Shown here: positions 25,358 through 34,375 of the stretch, piece by piece
Layout of the letters: the number at the start of each line of letters is the position of its first letter
Position numbering within the stretch: the first letter of the stretch is position 1
From: Bacillus carboniphilus
Lineage (GTDB): Bacteria; Bacillota; Bacilli; Bacillales; JC228
NCBI RefSeq assembly: GCF_039522365.1
Contig: NZ_BAAADJ010000062.1
Location: 1 to 64,000, forward strand
DNA length: 64,000 bases
Direction: 5' to 3'
The notes under the pieces: model-generated
What the model was told of the DNA's origin: nothing
The model's input: the letters and a program-made list of their open reading frames with translations, nothing else
Database searches by the model: none
Translations under genes and position numbers: made by a program

Positions 25358-25825
25358 CTATTGCTTCACAACAAGATGCCCGGTTTGTTCAGGTACATTC
25401 TTTAATGCCGTTCTTAAAAACTCAGGGTATAAGGGTACACTTTCCAGTTGCTCAATCGGCACCCATTGGTAGATCAACCTTTCTCCCTCAACCCCATGGA
25501 ATGGCTGTTGATCAAACCCCGTATTGTCTCCATCCAATTCAATAGAGTAATAGAACCCTATCTCATGAAATTTCCTATCGTCATAAGTAAAAAAGTTCTC
25601 TACTACCCAGAGTAATTTATCAATTTTAATATTCACATCTAGTTCTTCGATGAATTCTCTTTTTAAACTTGCTTTTGAATCCTCAGCTATAGCCACTCTG
25701 CCTCCTGGAAGAGACCAAGTGCTATCATTCACCGCCCTATGTATGAGAACATGTCCATCTTGAATCAAAACTCCTACTACTCTGTAATTGAAGACCGCTT
25801 GTTCTGTTTTAAATACCACGTCCAT
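25358..25825 (-). CDS. Nudix hydrolase
   Basis: 155 residues from ATG 25825 (AAAGGGAGA upstream; the open frame reaches 25855). Nudix box LPGGRVAIAEDSKASLKREF then IEELDV. The tail QWVPIEQLESVPLYPEFLR is common in the YjhB-like group. Substrate unknown. The TAG stop abuts repeat copy 5. Confidence 0.85.
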   Translation of the reverse strand: MDVVFKTEQAVFNYRVVGVLIQDGHVLIHRAVNDSTWSLPGGRVAIAEDSKASLKREFIEELDVNIKIDKLLWVVENFFTYDDRKFHEIGFYYSIELDGDNTGFDQQPFHGVEGERLIYQWVPIEQLESVPLYPEFLRTALKNVPEQTGHLVVKQ

Positions 25826-25845
25826 GATTATCTCCCTTTTAGTTA

Positions 25846-26271
25846 TTATTTGCACCCGCTATACTCGAAATGCTTTCCATCAATTGGCCCCATTCCATCG
25901 GGTGGCGACCAGACAGTTTGGCATATTTGGTCATCACCAACGTAATAGGTATAGGTCCAATCTTTTTCATTTTCAAAGGTAACTTTTAAGTGATAGGGAT
26001 TGTATTGCCTTCCCACTTGACGCCTGATCTCCCACACTTCTCCTGGATAGTTTTCCTCTAGATATTGATTTAGTTTTTCTGTTTTCAGGGACACTTGATA
26101 ATCAATCCAGAAGGGACGTACTGCAAAGAATAAAAGCAATAGAAGTGTTATGAAGGAAACAGTGATTATACTCTTTTTCCTCATTCTGTATGGTAATAGG
26201 AAAGCAATTATAAAAAGGCCCGCTACAAAAATAGTGGATATCATAATTTCTATTACTGTTATTGGATGCAT
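25846..26271 (-). CDS. Two-helix membrane protein, unknown
   Basis: 141 residues with ATG after AAAGGAGG. Two membrane segments (about 5-26 and 33-51) precede an extracellular domain ending CQTVWSPPDGMGPIDGKHF. The C-terminal region resembles small Bacillus YfjS/DUF3139-like proteins, but I cannot assign a family. It lies 20 bases upstream of the Nudix gene on the same strand. Confidence 0.6.
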   Translation of the reverse strand: MHPITVIEIMISTIFVAGLFIIAFLLPYRMRKKSIITVSFITLLLLLFFAVRPFWIDYQVSLKTEKLNQYLEENYPGEVWEIRRQVGRQYNPYHLKVTFENEKDWTYTYYVGDDQICQTVWSPPDGMGPIDGKHFEYSGCK

Positions 26272-26301
26272 GTGTTGCCTCCTTTTAATTTGTACGCTTT
26301 T

Positions 26302-26330
26302 GGGACAAGGAACCTGTCCCCCATGTCCCT
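26302..26330. repeat. GGGACA palindromic repeat, copy 6
   Basis: GGGACAAGGAACCTGTCCC then ATGTCCC. It overlaps the TAG stop (26329-26331) of the GNAT gene. Confidence 0.9.
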
Positions 26331-26817
26331 AAATTTCTCTTTTATATCTACAGGAAGTATAACCATCTTCCTCTTCTTCATATTGGAACTCGAAACCCTT
26401 GGCTTCATAAAAAGGAATGCCTTTTTGGTTTCCTTTTTGTACGGAGATCCACTGTTCCGTTGCACCGAATTCTTTCTGCTGCGTTGTAATGGTATCAAGT
26501 AAGAGGCTACCAATCCCTTCATTTCGGCGGTCAGGGCTTAAATACAGAACATATATCTCCCCCGCTGTATCACTAATCAAACCGCCACCGCCAGCACCGA
26601 CCACTTCATCATCTTCTATAGCAACAAAGTATCCGCCCCAGCCTTTCGATGAACTGGAAACCTCTGATTGTATTCTTTCGGGATTGTAGTATTCTTGGAT
26701 GATTTTTTCTAAGTATTCTTTTGTATAAATGCCGCTATATGTTGCCCAATTTGCGTCCGTACAGACTTTTGATATCCCATCAACATGGGTAGAGTTTGCC
26801 TTATAAATATGTATCAT
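26329..26817 (-). CDS. GNAT family N-acetyltransferase
   Basis: 162 residues. Motif A of the GNAT fold is at about 90-115 (VLYLSPDRRNEGIGSLLL), the acetyl-CoA loop being RRNEGIG; motif B is FYEAKGFEFQYE. Substrate unknown. The stop TAG is provided by overlap with repeat copy 6, so the last residues may have been reset by the repeat. Confidence 0.87.
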   Translation of the reverse strand: MIHIYKANSTHVDGISKVCTDANWATYSGIYTKEYLEKIIQEYYNPERIQSEVSSSSKGWGGYFVAIEDDEVVGAGGGGLISDTAGEIYVLYLSPDRRNEGIGSLLLDTITTQQKEFGATEQWISVQKGNQKGIPFYEAKGFEFQYEEEEDGYTSCRYKREI

Positions 26818-26989
26818 GGTTATTACCTTCCTTACATGTTTCCGTATTGTTTAACCAACTAGCATTTTCGGTATCCACACTTCTCCCCTGGTAAATCGAA
26901 CACCCAGTTCGCCTTTCCTATTACGGTGCAGCCCAAAATTAAATGATAGTCTCCCAATTTCATATATTTAAAAAGTAGTGAAATCTAAA

Positions 26990-27014
26990 TTTAATTTTAA
27001 CATAATATCCCAAA
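26990..27014. repeat. TTTAATTTTAACATAATAT element, copy 1
   Basis: TTTAATTTTAACATAATAT followed by CCCAAA. The same segment recurs at 45749-45773 and, diverged, at 56848-56877. On the minus strand it has a promoter-like look (TTGGGATATTATGTTAAAAT). Confidence 0.5.
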
Positions 27015-27028
27015 CAGAACTCTCAAAA

Positions 27029-27064
27029 TGTAAAAAGGCATTGCTCCTAGCAATACCTTTTACT
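27029..27064 (-). terminator. Intrinsic terminator of DUF3231 gene 1
   Basis: GTAAAAAGGCATTGCT and AGCAATACCTTTTAC arms. Confidence 0.75.
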
Positions 27065-27091
27065 TGGTTTTATATTTACCCCGCGGGAAAT

Positions 27092-27133
27092 GTGGGACAA
27101 CAAACCTGTCCCCCTGTCCCTACCCCTGTCCCT
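27092..27133. repeat. GGGACA palindromic repeat, copy 7
   Basis: GTGGGACAACAAACCTGTCC, then two further CTGTCCC units. It overlaps the TAG stop (27132-27134) of the first DUF3231 gene. It is an extended copy with an additional half unit. Confidence 0.88.
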
Positions 27134-28163
27134 AATCAGATACCAACCTGTCTCGGTCGATGGCGTATGGGGGTTGCTCCATCCAGCCTTTTTCTATGTA
27201 TATTTTTGCTGCGTCGTTCACGAAGCCCTGTATTTTTAGTAACGATTTTATATATTGAAATCCGATGTCATTTCTACCGCTGACCGCTACTGAATTTCCA
27301 AATGCCCTGACTTTCATAGCGAACATATCCATTTTATGGTGGAGCATTAGCTTATCAGAAAACGGTGAAAAAGTTGATGGTTTTACTAAGTGATCAAGGT
27401 AGGAAGGAGCAGGTAAATTTTCTTCATTTAATTTTTGGACATATCGTTTAATATTGATTTCTGTAAGGTCTCTTCCCTTGATAAATAGATCCCGAATCTT
27501 GTCATCCTTAGCCACCTGACTAAATGCCATTATAAGGGCCTTACTCGTCACATTGTTCTCAATATTATCGTAAAAATGAGCAATTTCCAGAGCATGAAGG
27601 GGCCTTTGATTAAATATCCCATTCATAAAACTCTCTTCAACAAACTCTACCTTGTCCGGAGTCGGAATAATGGGTGGCTTAATGATATACCCTTTAGCCA
27701 TCAATATATCCACAATTTGCTCCATCAATTTCATGGTTTGCTTCATACAATATTCATAAAATTCCCTTACATCTGATCGTGTCACTAAAGGAATGGCTAC
27801 GTTATAAATGCTTAATCCCGCTTTTGCTGTATATTTCAAATAGTGAACGTAAAATTCATCCTCAAACAAACGGGGAGCACCCAAATTCACATCCTCATCA
27901 CCAAAGCCTTGAGGAATCGCAAAGTTCTCCTTTTGAAAAATCTCCTCAATCCTTTTTACAAACTCAACGCTGAGATCCAATGCATTTTCAAGTAATGTCT
28001 TTATATCCTCATCTTCAACATGCTGAAGATAGTAATTCAAAATGCATTCAGCCATACTGTTTCCCATATAAGTAGCCCAAAGCTTTCCCATTTCAGCGGA
28101 AGTAAGTTTACTATGCGGACTCGTCTTATCCGTACTAACAATAATCGGTCTAAACGGTGTCAT
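27132..28163 (-). CDS. DUF3231 family protein, copy 1
   Basis: 343 residues forming two tandem halves of about 165 residues, each an up-and-down helical bundle like the CotF/ferritin-like spore-coat proteins: SAEMGKLWATYMGNSMAECIL opens the first half and ALEIAHFYDNIENNVTSKALI the second. DUF3231 proteins are typical of spore formers; the function is not established. Two paralogues are nearby (28671-29684 and 38630-39637). The TAG stop is inside repeat copy 7. Confidence 0.88.
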   Translation of the reverse strand: MTPFRPIIVSTDKTSPHSKLTSAEMGKLWATYMGNSMAECILNYYLQHVEDEDIKTLLENALDLSVEFVKRIEEIFQKENFAIPQGFGDEDVNLGAPRLFEDEFYVHYLKYTAKAGLSIYNVAIPLVTRSDVREFYEYCMKQTMKLMEQIVDILMAKGYIIKPPIIPTPDKVEFVEESFMNGIFNQRPLHALEIAHFYDNIENNVTSKALIMAFSQVAKDDKIRDLFIKGRDLTEINIKRYVQKLNEENLPAPSYLDHLVKPSTFSPFSDKLMLHHKMDMFAMKVRAFGNSVAVSGRNDIGFQYIKSLLKIQGFVNDAAKIYIEKGWMEQPPYAIDRDRLVSD

Positions 28164-28179
28164 ACAAACAACTCCTTAT

Positions 28180-28207
28180 GGGACAGAGGGACAGGAACCC
28201 TGTCCCA
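28180..28207. repeat. GGGACA palindromic repeat, copy 8
   Basis: GGGACAGAGGGACAGGAACC then CTGTCCC; 17 bases upstream of the DUF3231 copy 1 start, an unusual position for this family. Confidence 0.9.
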
Positions 28208-28558
28208 CCTTCTCATTATTATTGTATCATGAAATTGTAGTGGTCTTGACCTTTCTTCGTATAAGATCATCCTACTTCCTCCACTCACATTCACATCATG
28301 AAAGAAAGCAACTCTTCATGGTTATTCCCCATCACTTTTCTCATTATTTATCATGAACCAATATTTCACTCTTTATTATGTGTTTTGAAAATAGAAATAG
28401 TATAAATATTCCCTTATAGCATAGAAATATGTCCAGCTTATTGGATGTTAGATAAAGGATTCCAGGTAGAGCGTGCATTTGATACTTATTATTTTCACCC
28501 TAATTTGTATACCTGCTCGGTTCATTTTTCTATTCTACTCTGAAAGTTTCTCCCACAT

Positions 28559-28588
28559 AGTGGGACAAGGTTCCTGTCCCCTTGTCCC
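28559..28588. repeat. GGGACA palindromic repeat, copy 9
   Basis: TGGGACAAGG-TTCCTGTCC-CCTTGTCCC. About 80 bases upstream of DUF3231 copy 2. Confidence 0.9.
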
Positions 28589-28670
28589 TAAGGGTATTGT
28601 TCAGAATGGTATTGGGCACATTATTTGTTAAATAGTAGTAGGAATATGGATTGAAAAGGAGGTTTGGATT

Positions 28671-29684
28671 TTGATTTTAACGAATCCCATTAGTTCGTCG
28701 GAAGTTGGAACTTTGTGGCTTACATATCAAGAAAAGACGATGATCATGAGAATTTTAGAATATTTCATAGAGAAGTCTGAGGACGAACAAGGCCGTAATA
28801 TTTTGGGCGGGTTATGGCAGGAGCTCAATTTTTATGTTTTAGAAATGGAAAAGCTGTTTCAGGATCAGGGGATGTCTAAGCCCATTGGATTCTTGAAAGA
28901 AGATGTGAATATAGAGGCCCCTAAGCTGTTTGATAATGGCTTTGATATTATGTTTCTCCGCTTGTTGAAAGAAGTGAGCATGGGGATGTATACGATTAAC
29001 ATGAACATGTCCTATAACGCTAAGGTCATGCAAATATATGAGGGGCTTACATTGGTCACACAAAAAATTTATAAGCTTGCCACTCTTTATCTGCTTGAAA
29101 GAGGGATTCTTACTCTCCCTCCAAAAGTAACGATGCCGAAGAAAAACGAATTTATTGAAAGTAAAAGCTACATGTCGGGATTTAATCCATTTGGTGATAA
29201 GCGAGCCTTAAACGATATTGAAATCGGAATTCTCCATCATACCGTCGAAGTCAATAATATTGGACTACAACTCATCACCGGTTTCGCGCAATGTGCCCAA
29301 AACAAAGAGGTTAAACAATATTTTTTAAAGGGTATGGAGCTTGCTAAAAAACAAATAAAGGTAGCAGAAGAAATCCTTTTAGAAAGTGGTGTTCAATTTT
29401 CTGCTACGTCTGGAGGTACAGTGACAACTTCAACAGTAGCTCCCTTTACGGATAAACTCATGATGCATTGCATCTATTTATTAAACGGATTTGGTCTTGT
29501 TGCCAACGGTTTTGGAACCTTTTTTAGTATGCGAAATGATATATCCGTTAAAAATACACTTATTGCAAAAGACGTGTACTTTTACGGTCAGGAAGGGATA
29601 AATATTAAGATAAAAAATGGCTGGTTTGAAGAACCACCACAAATGGAAGACCGATCCAAGATAATTAAAAAAGGACATGAATAA
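28671..29684 (+). CDS. DUF3231 family protein, copy 2
   Basis: 337 residues from TTG 28671, with AAAAGGAGG nine bases upstream. Same two-half helical layout as copy 1 (SEVGTLWLTYQEKTMIMRIL and IEIGILHHTVEVNNIGLQLI). Divergent from copy 1. Function unknown; likely spore-related by family distribution. Confidence 0.87.
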   Translation: MILTNPISSSEVGTLWLTYQEKTMIMRILEYFIEKSEDEQGRNILGGLWQELNFYVLEMEKLFQDQGMSKPIGFLKEDVNIEAPKLFDNGFDIMFLRLLKEVSMGMYTINMNMSYNAKVMQIYEGLTLVTQKIYKLATLYLLERGILTLPPKVTMPKKNEFIESKSYMSGFNPFGDKRALNDIEIGILHHTVEVNNIGLQLITGFAQCAQNKEVKQYFLKGMELAKKQIKVAEEILLESGVQFSATSGGTVTTSTVAPFTDKLMMHCIYLLNGFGLVANGFGTFFSMRNDISVKNTLIAKDVYFYGQEGINIKIKNGWFEEPPQMEDRSKIIKKGHE

Positions 29685-29756
29685 TATCGAACCCTGAGAT
29701 GAAACCTAACCATAGTGTTAGGATTACTAACACGACCATACAATGTGGGGGGATTT

Positions 29757-29885
29757 ATGTTGAATATAATAAGATATTTCTTATCAGCCCTTTTTACTCT
29801 AATGATTCGAATGACCTTCTTCATGGAGCGTTTGAACGCACGAGTTAAAAATATATTTAGAATCCCAACCTTGGCTCAGTCTTAA
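29757..29885 (+). CDS. Small hydrophobic protein, 42 residues
   Basis: ATG preceded by TGGGGGGATTT, a good ribosome site. The product MLNIIRYFLSALFTLMIRM continues with a membrane-type helix and a basic tail. It is followed by an intrinsic terminator (29923-29958). It lies downstream of DUF3231 copy 2 and could be co-transcribed. No family known. Confidence 0.5.
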   Translation: MLNIIRYFLSALFTLMIRMTFFMERLNARVKNIFRIPTLAQS

Positions 29886-29922
29886 CGTATTCGAACAGAA
29901 AATTCGTCTCCATATTGCTTTA

Positions 29923-29958
29923 AAAAAGGTAAACACGGTTTGTGTTTACCTTTTTTTT
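29923..29958 (+). terminator. Strong intrinsic terminator
   Basis: AAAAGGTAAACAC and GTGTTTACCTTTT arms around five bases, with a long T run on the plus strand. Confidence 0.9.
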
Positions 29959-29973
29959 GGTTGGTGGATGGGA

Positions 29974-30004
29974 GTGGGACAAGGTTCCTGTCCCTCTGTC
30001 CCAC
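29974..30004. repeat. GGGACA palindromic repeat, copy 10
   Basis: GTGGGACAAGGTTCCTGTCC then CTGTCCCAC. Directly abuts the TAA stop (30005-30007) of folD. Confidence 0.92.
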
Positions 30005-30877
30005 TTAGGCTTGGCGGAATTGTGGGACACGGTTCCTGTCCCTCATGTCCCGCTCGGCGGATTCTACGGTTTGTTTGAGGAGCGTTGCTATGGTTACTGG
30101 GCCAACTCCTCCTGGTACTGGGGTGATGGCTGATGCTTTTTCGTAGCAGGCATTATAGTCGATATCACCGATGTTTCCTTTGTTGTAGCCCGCATCTAGT
30201 ACGACTGCCCCTTCTTTAATCCAATCTCCTTGGATGAAGTTTGGTTTCCCTACGGCCGCTACTACAATATCGGCTTGTTTTAGGATTTCAGCTAAGTTAG
30301 TCGTTTTGGAATGACAAGTGGTGACGGTCGCATTTTCGTTAAGTAGGAGCGCCGATACCGGTTTACCTAAGATTGGGCTTCTTCCTACGACGACTGCATG
30401 CTTTCCTTCTACCTCAATCCCATAAAATTCAATGATTTTCATGATGGCAGCAGGCGTACATGATGGATACTCACCAAATCCTAACGCTGTTTGCCCATAC
30501 CCTGCACTCGTTACACCATCTACATCTTTTTCAATGGCGATGGTTTCAAAAGCTTTACGCTCATCGATATGTGATGGAACCGGATGCTGAAGCAAAATTC
30601 CATGAACAAATGGGTCGTTATTTAATTTTTCAATCTTTACGAGCAATTCTTCTGTCGTCGTCTCTTCTGGCAGATGCACACGAATCGACTTCATTCCAAT
30701 TCGCTTACAGGCATTTCCTTTCATTTTCACATAGGTTTCCGAGGAAGGGTCATTTCCCACTAAAATGGTAGCGAGACATGGTGTCACACCATTCCTTTTT
30801 AATGATTCCACTCTACCCTTCAAGTCTTCCTTCATCTCTTGAGCTACTACATTTCCATCTAAAATAAGCTTCTTCAC
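30005..30877 (-). CDS. folD: Methylene-THF dehydrogenase/cyclohydrolase FolD
   Basis: 290 residues. It shows YVKMKGNACKRIG with the catalytic Lys, LLQHPVPSHID, DVDGVTSAGYGQ, and the NADP-binding VVGRSPILGKPVS. It interconverts methylene-, methenyl- and formyl-tetrahydrofolate in the cytoplasm. A ZTP riboswitch and terminator precede it, the usual control when folate cofactors run short. The last fifteen or so residues (after VESAE) are read from GGGACA repeat copy 11, giving an unusual Arg-rich tail; the enzyme core ends before this, so activity is probably kept. Confidence 0.97.
   Translation of the reverse strand: MKKLILDGNVVAQEMKEDLKGRVESLKRNGVTPCLATILVGNDPSSETYVKMKGNACKRIGMKSIRVHLPEETTTEELLVKIEKLNNDPFVHGILLQHPVPSHIDERKAFETIAIEKDVDGVTSAGYGQTALGFGEYPSCTPAAIMKIIEFYGIEVEGKHAVVVGRSPILGKPVSALLLNENATVTTCHSKTTNLAEILKQADIVVAAVGKPNFIQGDWIKEGAVVLDAGYNKGNIGDIDYNACYEKASAITPVPGGVGPVTIATLLKQTVESAERDMRDRNRVPQFRQA
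30022..30053. repeat. GGGACA palindromic repeat, copy 11, inside folD
   Basis: GTGGGACACGGTTCCTGTCC then TGTCCCGC. It lies within the folD reading frame and encodes residues of its C-terminal tail (RDMRDRNRVP). It forms a tandem pair with copy 10, 17 bases apart. Confidence 0.9.
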
Positions 30878-30902
30878 AATTTCGCCTCCGAAAAAATGTA
30901 AT

Positions 30903-30936
30903 AAAAAAGAGACAGGAATCCCTTGATTCCTATCTC
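30903..30936 (-). terminator. ZTP riboswitch expression-platform terminator
   Basis: Minus strand AGAGATAGGAATC, short loop, GATTCCTGTCTCT and T run, about 25 bases before the folD start. Confidence 0.9.
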
Positions 30937-30937
30937 T

Positions 30938-31018
30938 GCCCAGACGACCCGACTATATAAAAACACAGCTCCCCTGTGGTTAACTCCACACACGTCGTCA
31001 GTTACTGTGTCCGTTTCC
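30938..31018 (-). ncRNA. ZTP (pfl) riboswitch
   Basis: Minus strand: AGTAACTGACGACG, CCACAGGGGAGCTGTG, and the hallmark GGGTCGTCTGGGCAG at the 3' side, all part of the pfl motif that binds ZTP/AICAR monophosphate. Followed by a terminator and folD, a known ZTP-regulated gene. Binding of ZTP should relieve termination. Confidence 0.9.
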
Positions 31019-31127
31019 GTTTGTATAACTAAAAGATACCAAAACCACACGAAATGTCAAGAAGAACCATGAAGTTTGTTTTTTATCGCACTTATAAGTA
31101 GCTGGTTACATCTACCAAATTTCACCC

Positions 31128-31931
31128 TTATTCCTGTATAAACTCCCCTTTAATAGCAGCTGTTGTTAATTCTCCAGAACCTGCATTTACAATTTTTACA
31201 TCTCTGGCAATATTGCTAATGCTGATATCTCCACTTCCGTCATCAACCGTTACACTACCTATTACATTAGTTACGGTTAGATCACCGTTCCCATCTAAAA
31301 TATCAAGATCTCCTTCGAAATCAATTATATTCAAATCACCAGAACCATCCGTGATCCTTGTATTTCCTGCAGATTCAATAATATCAATATCTCCTGTTAA
31401 GTCTTCAATGACAGCTATGTCTTGAGAATTTTTAATAATAACAGATCCTGACCCATCTCTAATCTCCAGTCTTCCGTTTATATTCTCCAAGATGATGTCT
31501 CCAGACTCATCATTAATGCTTACTTGCTCTATTATGTTTATAATCTCTAACTTCCCAGATTGATCATTTACGTGCAAATTTAGTTCCGGTGGCACCATCA
31601 CTCTAACATCCATTGACTGATTAACTTCATCATTTGAACTTTTAAATGCTGCCTTTAGTACTGCTTTAGCATCCTCTTTTTCCAATGATAATACATAATT
31701 GTCCTGGTCTTTTTTGGACATCACAATACTTGCCTCAACAATGATAGACGAAACTTTAGCATCCCCAATAATCGTTATATTCGGAGAAGCACTTTCAACA
31801 AGTAATGTATCAATTAACTCTAATTCAAGATCTAACTTCTTCGTTTGTTCCACAGTCTCCACTTTCTCTTCACCACTACACCCAGTAAATATCCCCGTGC
31901 ACAAAATGAACAATAAAACTAGTTTTTTCAA
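31128..31931 (-). CDS. Lipoprotein with DUF4097-type beta-helix
   Basis: 267 residues. The lipobox FTGCSG follows a short signal peptide, so it is anchored outside the membrane. From about residue 115 on there is a run of about seven 19-20-residue repeats with the core DGSGDI / ISNI, the pattern of DUF4097 right-handed beta-helix proteins. No catalytic residues are evident; often linked to envelope stress functions. It stands alone; upstream is the ZTP/folD unit on the same strand. Confidence 0.82.
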   Translation of the reverse strand: MKKLVLLFILCTGIFTGCSGEEKVETVEQTKKLDLELELIDTLLVESASPNITIIGDAKVSSIIVEASIVMSKKDQDNYVLSLEKEDAKAVLKAAFKSSNDEVNQSMDVRVMVPPELNLHVNDQSGKLEIINIIEQVSINDESGDIILENINGRLEIRDGSGSVIIKNSQDIAVIEDLTGDIDIIESAGNTRITDGSGDLNIIDFEGDLDILDGNGDLTVTNVIGSVTVDDGSGDISISNIARDVKIVNAGSGELTTAAIKGEFIQE

Positions 31932-32062
31932 TCTTAAACGCTCCCTCTTAAAAGATAACCAAAGTACACTCCGTTGATAATATTAGACCTTAATTACCTT
32001 GTTAAAAAGGGAAAAGAATAACAAAAAAGTTTTCCTGTTTTTCATATTTCTTACTTAATAAA

Positions 32063-32089
32063 AAGCCCCCGCTCAAATTGAACGGGGGA
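32063..32089 (-). terminator. Intrinsic terminator of the beta-propeller gene
   Basis: Minus strand CCCCCGTTCA, loop, GCGGGGG and CTTTTT. It directly adjoins GGGACA repeat copy 12. Confidence 0.8.
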
Positions 32090-32115
32090 CAGCAGGGACA
32101 GGTTTGCTGTCCCAC
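32084..32115. repeat. GGGACA palindromic repeat, copy 12 (variant)
   Basis: GGGGGACAGCAGGGACAGG then TTTGCTGTCCCAC. A variant in which CAGCA/TGCTG extends the arms. It overlaps the TAG stop (32115-32117) of the beta-propeller protein. Confidence 0.9.
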
Positions 32116-34037
32116 TATGGAAGTACAAGTTCACCTTTTTTAGTAAAGCTATTTATATCATGAGCTTCGATTTTTTGATTCGACAGTGTATAGAGCGTAT
32201 CCCCTATATACATAATCCGCTGCACAGCTTTTTCGTAATCTGGATAGTGACCCATTTTAACTTTGTCTTCATTTGTTATATGTGTGATTTTCTTTTTAAG
32301 TGTAAAACCTTCTTCCAGGTCCAACCCATATACATACGCACCTTGGAAGGAAAACTCCCCATATGCGTCTCCTTCTCTGTTTTCCGTTCCTTCCGGTAAT
32401 TCAAAAAGGTTCACAGGGAAAGAAATGATATCTTTCTCTTTGGAGAAGAGTAAAGCTTTATGATTGTACAGCATTTCTGAGTCTGTTCCTCTATCTCCAA
32501 TAATCTCTACAAATTTTTCTTTCGGATTGTTCACATCCGTAATATCAAATAGGGCCATTTTCATGCCTTGATAATAGGCAAAGTCCCCTTTAGTGGCACC
32601 TACTGCGTCTTTCCCAAACCCAATAATATGGTTTTCATCATATGGGTGTAAATAGTCACTGTAACCAGGAATTTTTAGTTTTCCAAGAATCACAGGATTA
32701 CTTGGATCTTTTAAATCAAAGACGAATAAAGGATCTACTTGTTTAAACGTAACCATGTATCCTCTATCTCCCATGAATCGAACAGAAAAAATCCTTTCGT
32801 TTGGTGCTATATCTCTTATTTCCCCAGTCTTTTGAAGATTTTCATCTAAAATAAATAGATGGTTTTTCGATACATTATCTTCTCTCCACATTTGGCCTGT
32901 CGTTGTAGCAATACGGAAGTGGCCATCGTGCTCATCCATTGAAAATTGATTGAGGATTTGCCCTTCTACTTCACCTTCAGCCAGTAGTGTAGTGCTTCCA
33001 TTTTCTAATTTGAATTTATAAATAGATGTAGAAAAATCAGGAGTTTCTATTTTTTCTGATTCACCTCTGTCGTTGTCGTAACCTGTTTTCGTCACATATA
33101 AGTGGTCTGTTGAAGCATAAATGCTCTGACTAGCTCCTAAATAAGTGGAAACGGATGCTGGTTTACTGAGGTCACCTAAATCAATGCCAGCAATAATAAG
33201 GTAGTTAGGCTCATCTATCTCAGGAAAATATTGAATCTCATTCCAATCAATGTGTTCCGTGTCTTCCCCAAGCACACTGTCTCGGAAAGCAGGCATTAAA
33301 GTTTCTTCCTCTACCGTTTCTTCCTCATTAAACAAACGATATAAATCAATATATTTATTTGAAACTAAATACAAGCTGTTCCCGATTTTTCTAGAGGAAA
33401 TATAGTGCCCTTCTACTTCAACTTCTCTAACCAGCTCCAAATTATGACGTTCCTTTAAGTCATAAACTAGCACTTTAAGAGAAGAGTGACCGTAAAAGCT
33501 GTCATAACTTATTGCCCTTTTAGCTTTCGGAAGATCGTGAAACGGGCTACTCCCAATGACAACCAACTGCTCTTCATCCACATACAATTCAGTAGGGTAA
33601 AAATCATCTTCATAGGTCGTCTCGAGCACCACTTCCATCTCTTCAGCAGGATGTACATCCGAAATCACGAGCTTATTCTGTTTGATTTGGTATATGAACT
33701 GGCCATCTGTTTTAATTCGGTCTGCTTCATCTACTCCATTGACTTGAACATTAGTGGTTGAATAATCCATTCCCTTCGCGGAACCCTCATCAGCAGAAGC
33801 TAGCTCCTCCGTAGTTTCCATGTACATCCTGTGGCCTCTATCATCCTCAATGGACTTCATCATTTTCTTAAATTCAGTAAAACTACCGACAACATCTAGT
33901 TCTTTAACTTGCACCGGCTTTTTATCAGTTCCTGAAGAAGCTTTAACCTCTTCTTTTACCTCATATGTAAATATAAAAGAACTGACCATCCCAAAAATCA
34001 ATACAGAAGACAGTAAAAATATAAATTTTTTCATCAT
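32115..34037 (-). CDS. Secreted beta-propeller domain protein
   Basis: 640 residues from ATG 34037 with GGAGGAGGG upstream; the frame is open to 34094 through repeat copy 13, without a ribosome site. A signal-anchor-like N-terminus (about 1-25) is followed by the Beta_propel family region, with typical blades (TNVQVNGVDEADRIKTDG, YLIIAGIDLGDLSKP, FDLKDPSNPVILGKL). Predicted extracellular, often surface-attached; role unknown. The stop codon TAG overlaps repeat copy 12. Confidence 0.85.
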   Translation of the reverse strand: MMKKFIFLLSSVLIFGMVSSFIFTYEVKEEVKASSGTDKKPVQVKELDVVGSFTEFKKMMKSIEDDRGHRMYMETTEELASADEGSAKGMDYSTTNVQVNGVDEADRIKTDGQFIYQIKQNKLVISDVHPAEEMEVVLETTYEDDFYPTELYVDEEQLVVIGSSPFHDLPKAKRAISYDSFYGHSSLKVLVYDLKERHNLELVREVEVEGHYISSRKIGNSLYLVSNKYIDLYRLFNEEETVEEETLMPAFRDSVLGEDTEHIDWNEIQYFPEIDEPNYLIIAGIDLGDLSKPASVSTYLGASQSIYASTDHLYVTKTGYDNDRGESEKIETPDFSTSIYKFKLENGSTTLLAEGEVEGQILNQFSMDEHDGHFRIATTTGQMWREDNVSKNHLFILDENLQKTGEIRDIAPNERIFSVRFMGDRGYMVTFKQVDPLFVFDLKDPSNPVILGKLKIPGYSDYLHPYDENHIIGFGKDAVGATKGDFAYYQGMKMALFDITDVNNPKEKFVEIIGDRGTDSEMLYNHKALLFSKEKDIISFPVNLFELPEGTENREGDAYGEFSFQGAYVYGLDLEEGFTLKKKITHITNEDKVKMGHYPDYEKAVQRIMYIGDTLYTLSNQKIEAHDINSFTKKGELVLP

Positions 34038-34085
34038 GTGCCCTCCTCCTAGTATAGACGAAGCGGTGTCGAAAAAAGTTACTAG

Positions 34086-34117
34086 GCGGGACACGGGGAC
34101 AGGTTTTCTGTCCCACT
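34086..34117. repeat. GGGACA palindromic repeat, copy 13
   Basis: GCGGGACACGGGGACAGG then TTTTCTGTCCCAC. Upstream of the beta-propeller gene. Confidence 0.9.
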
Positions 34118-34287
34118 GAGTGGTCTTTTACTTTACGTTTTAATCGATATACTTCTATTGATATAAATAATTCAATTTGAATGGTTTAAAGGATAAATAG
34201 ATTTGAAACTATCCTGCTGGAGAAAATAAATTACCTTGAAAATTAGTAATGGAAATCTTATAGAGGTTAAGGTTGAATTACGAGATA

Positions 34288-34317
34288 TGGGACAAGATTC
34301 CTGTCCCCTTGTCCCAT
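34288..34317. repeat. GGGACA palindromic repeat, copy 14
   Basis: TGGGACAAGATTCCTGTCCC then CTTGTCCCA. Upstream of the Ger operon. Confidence 0.9.
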
Positions 34318-34375
34318 GAATAAATTGTTTTTTGCTGCAAACACTAAAAGAAAATGATTGAAGGATTTGTTCCAA

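Larger units (their letters stand above)
28164..28670. other. Intergenic region, 507 bp, divergent DUF3231 genes
   Basis: Contains two GGGACA repeats (28180-28207 and 28559-28588). Otherwise AT-rich with no credible gene. Confidence 0.5.
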
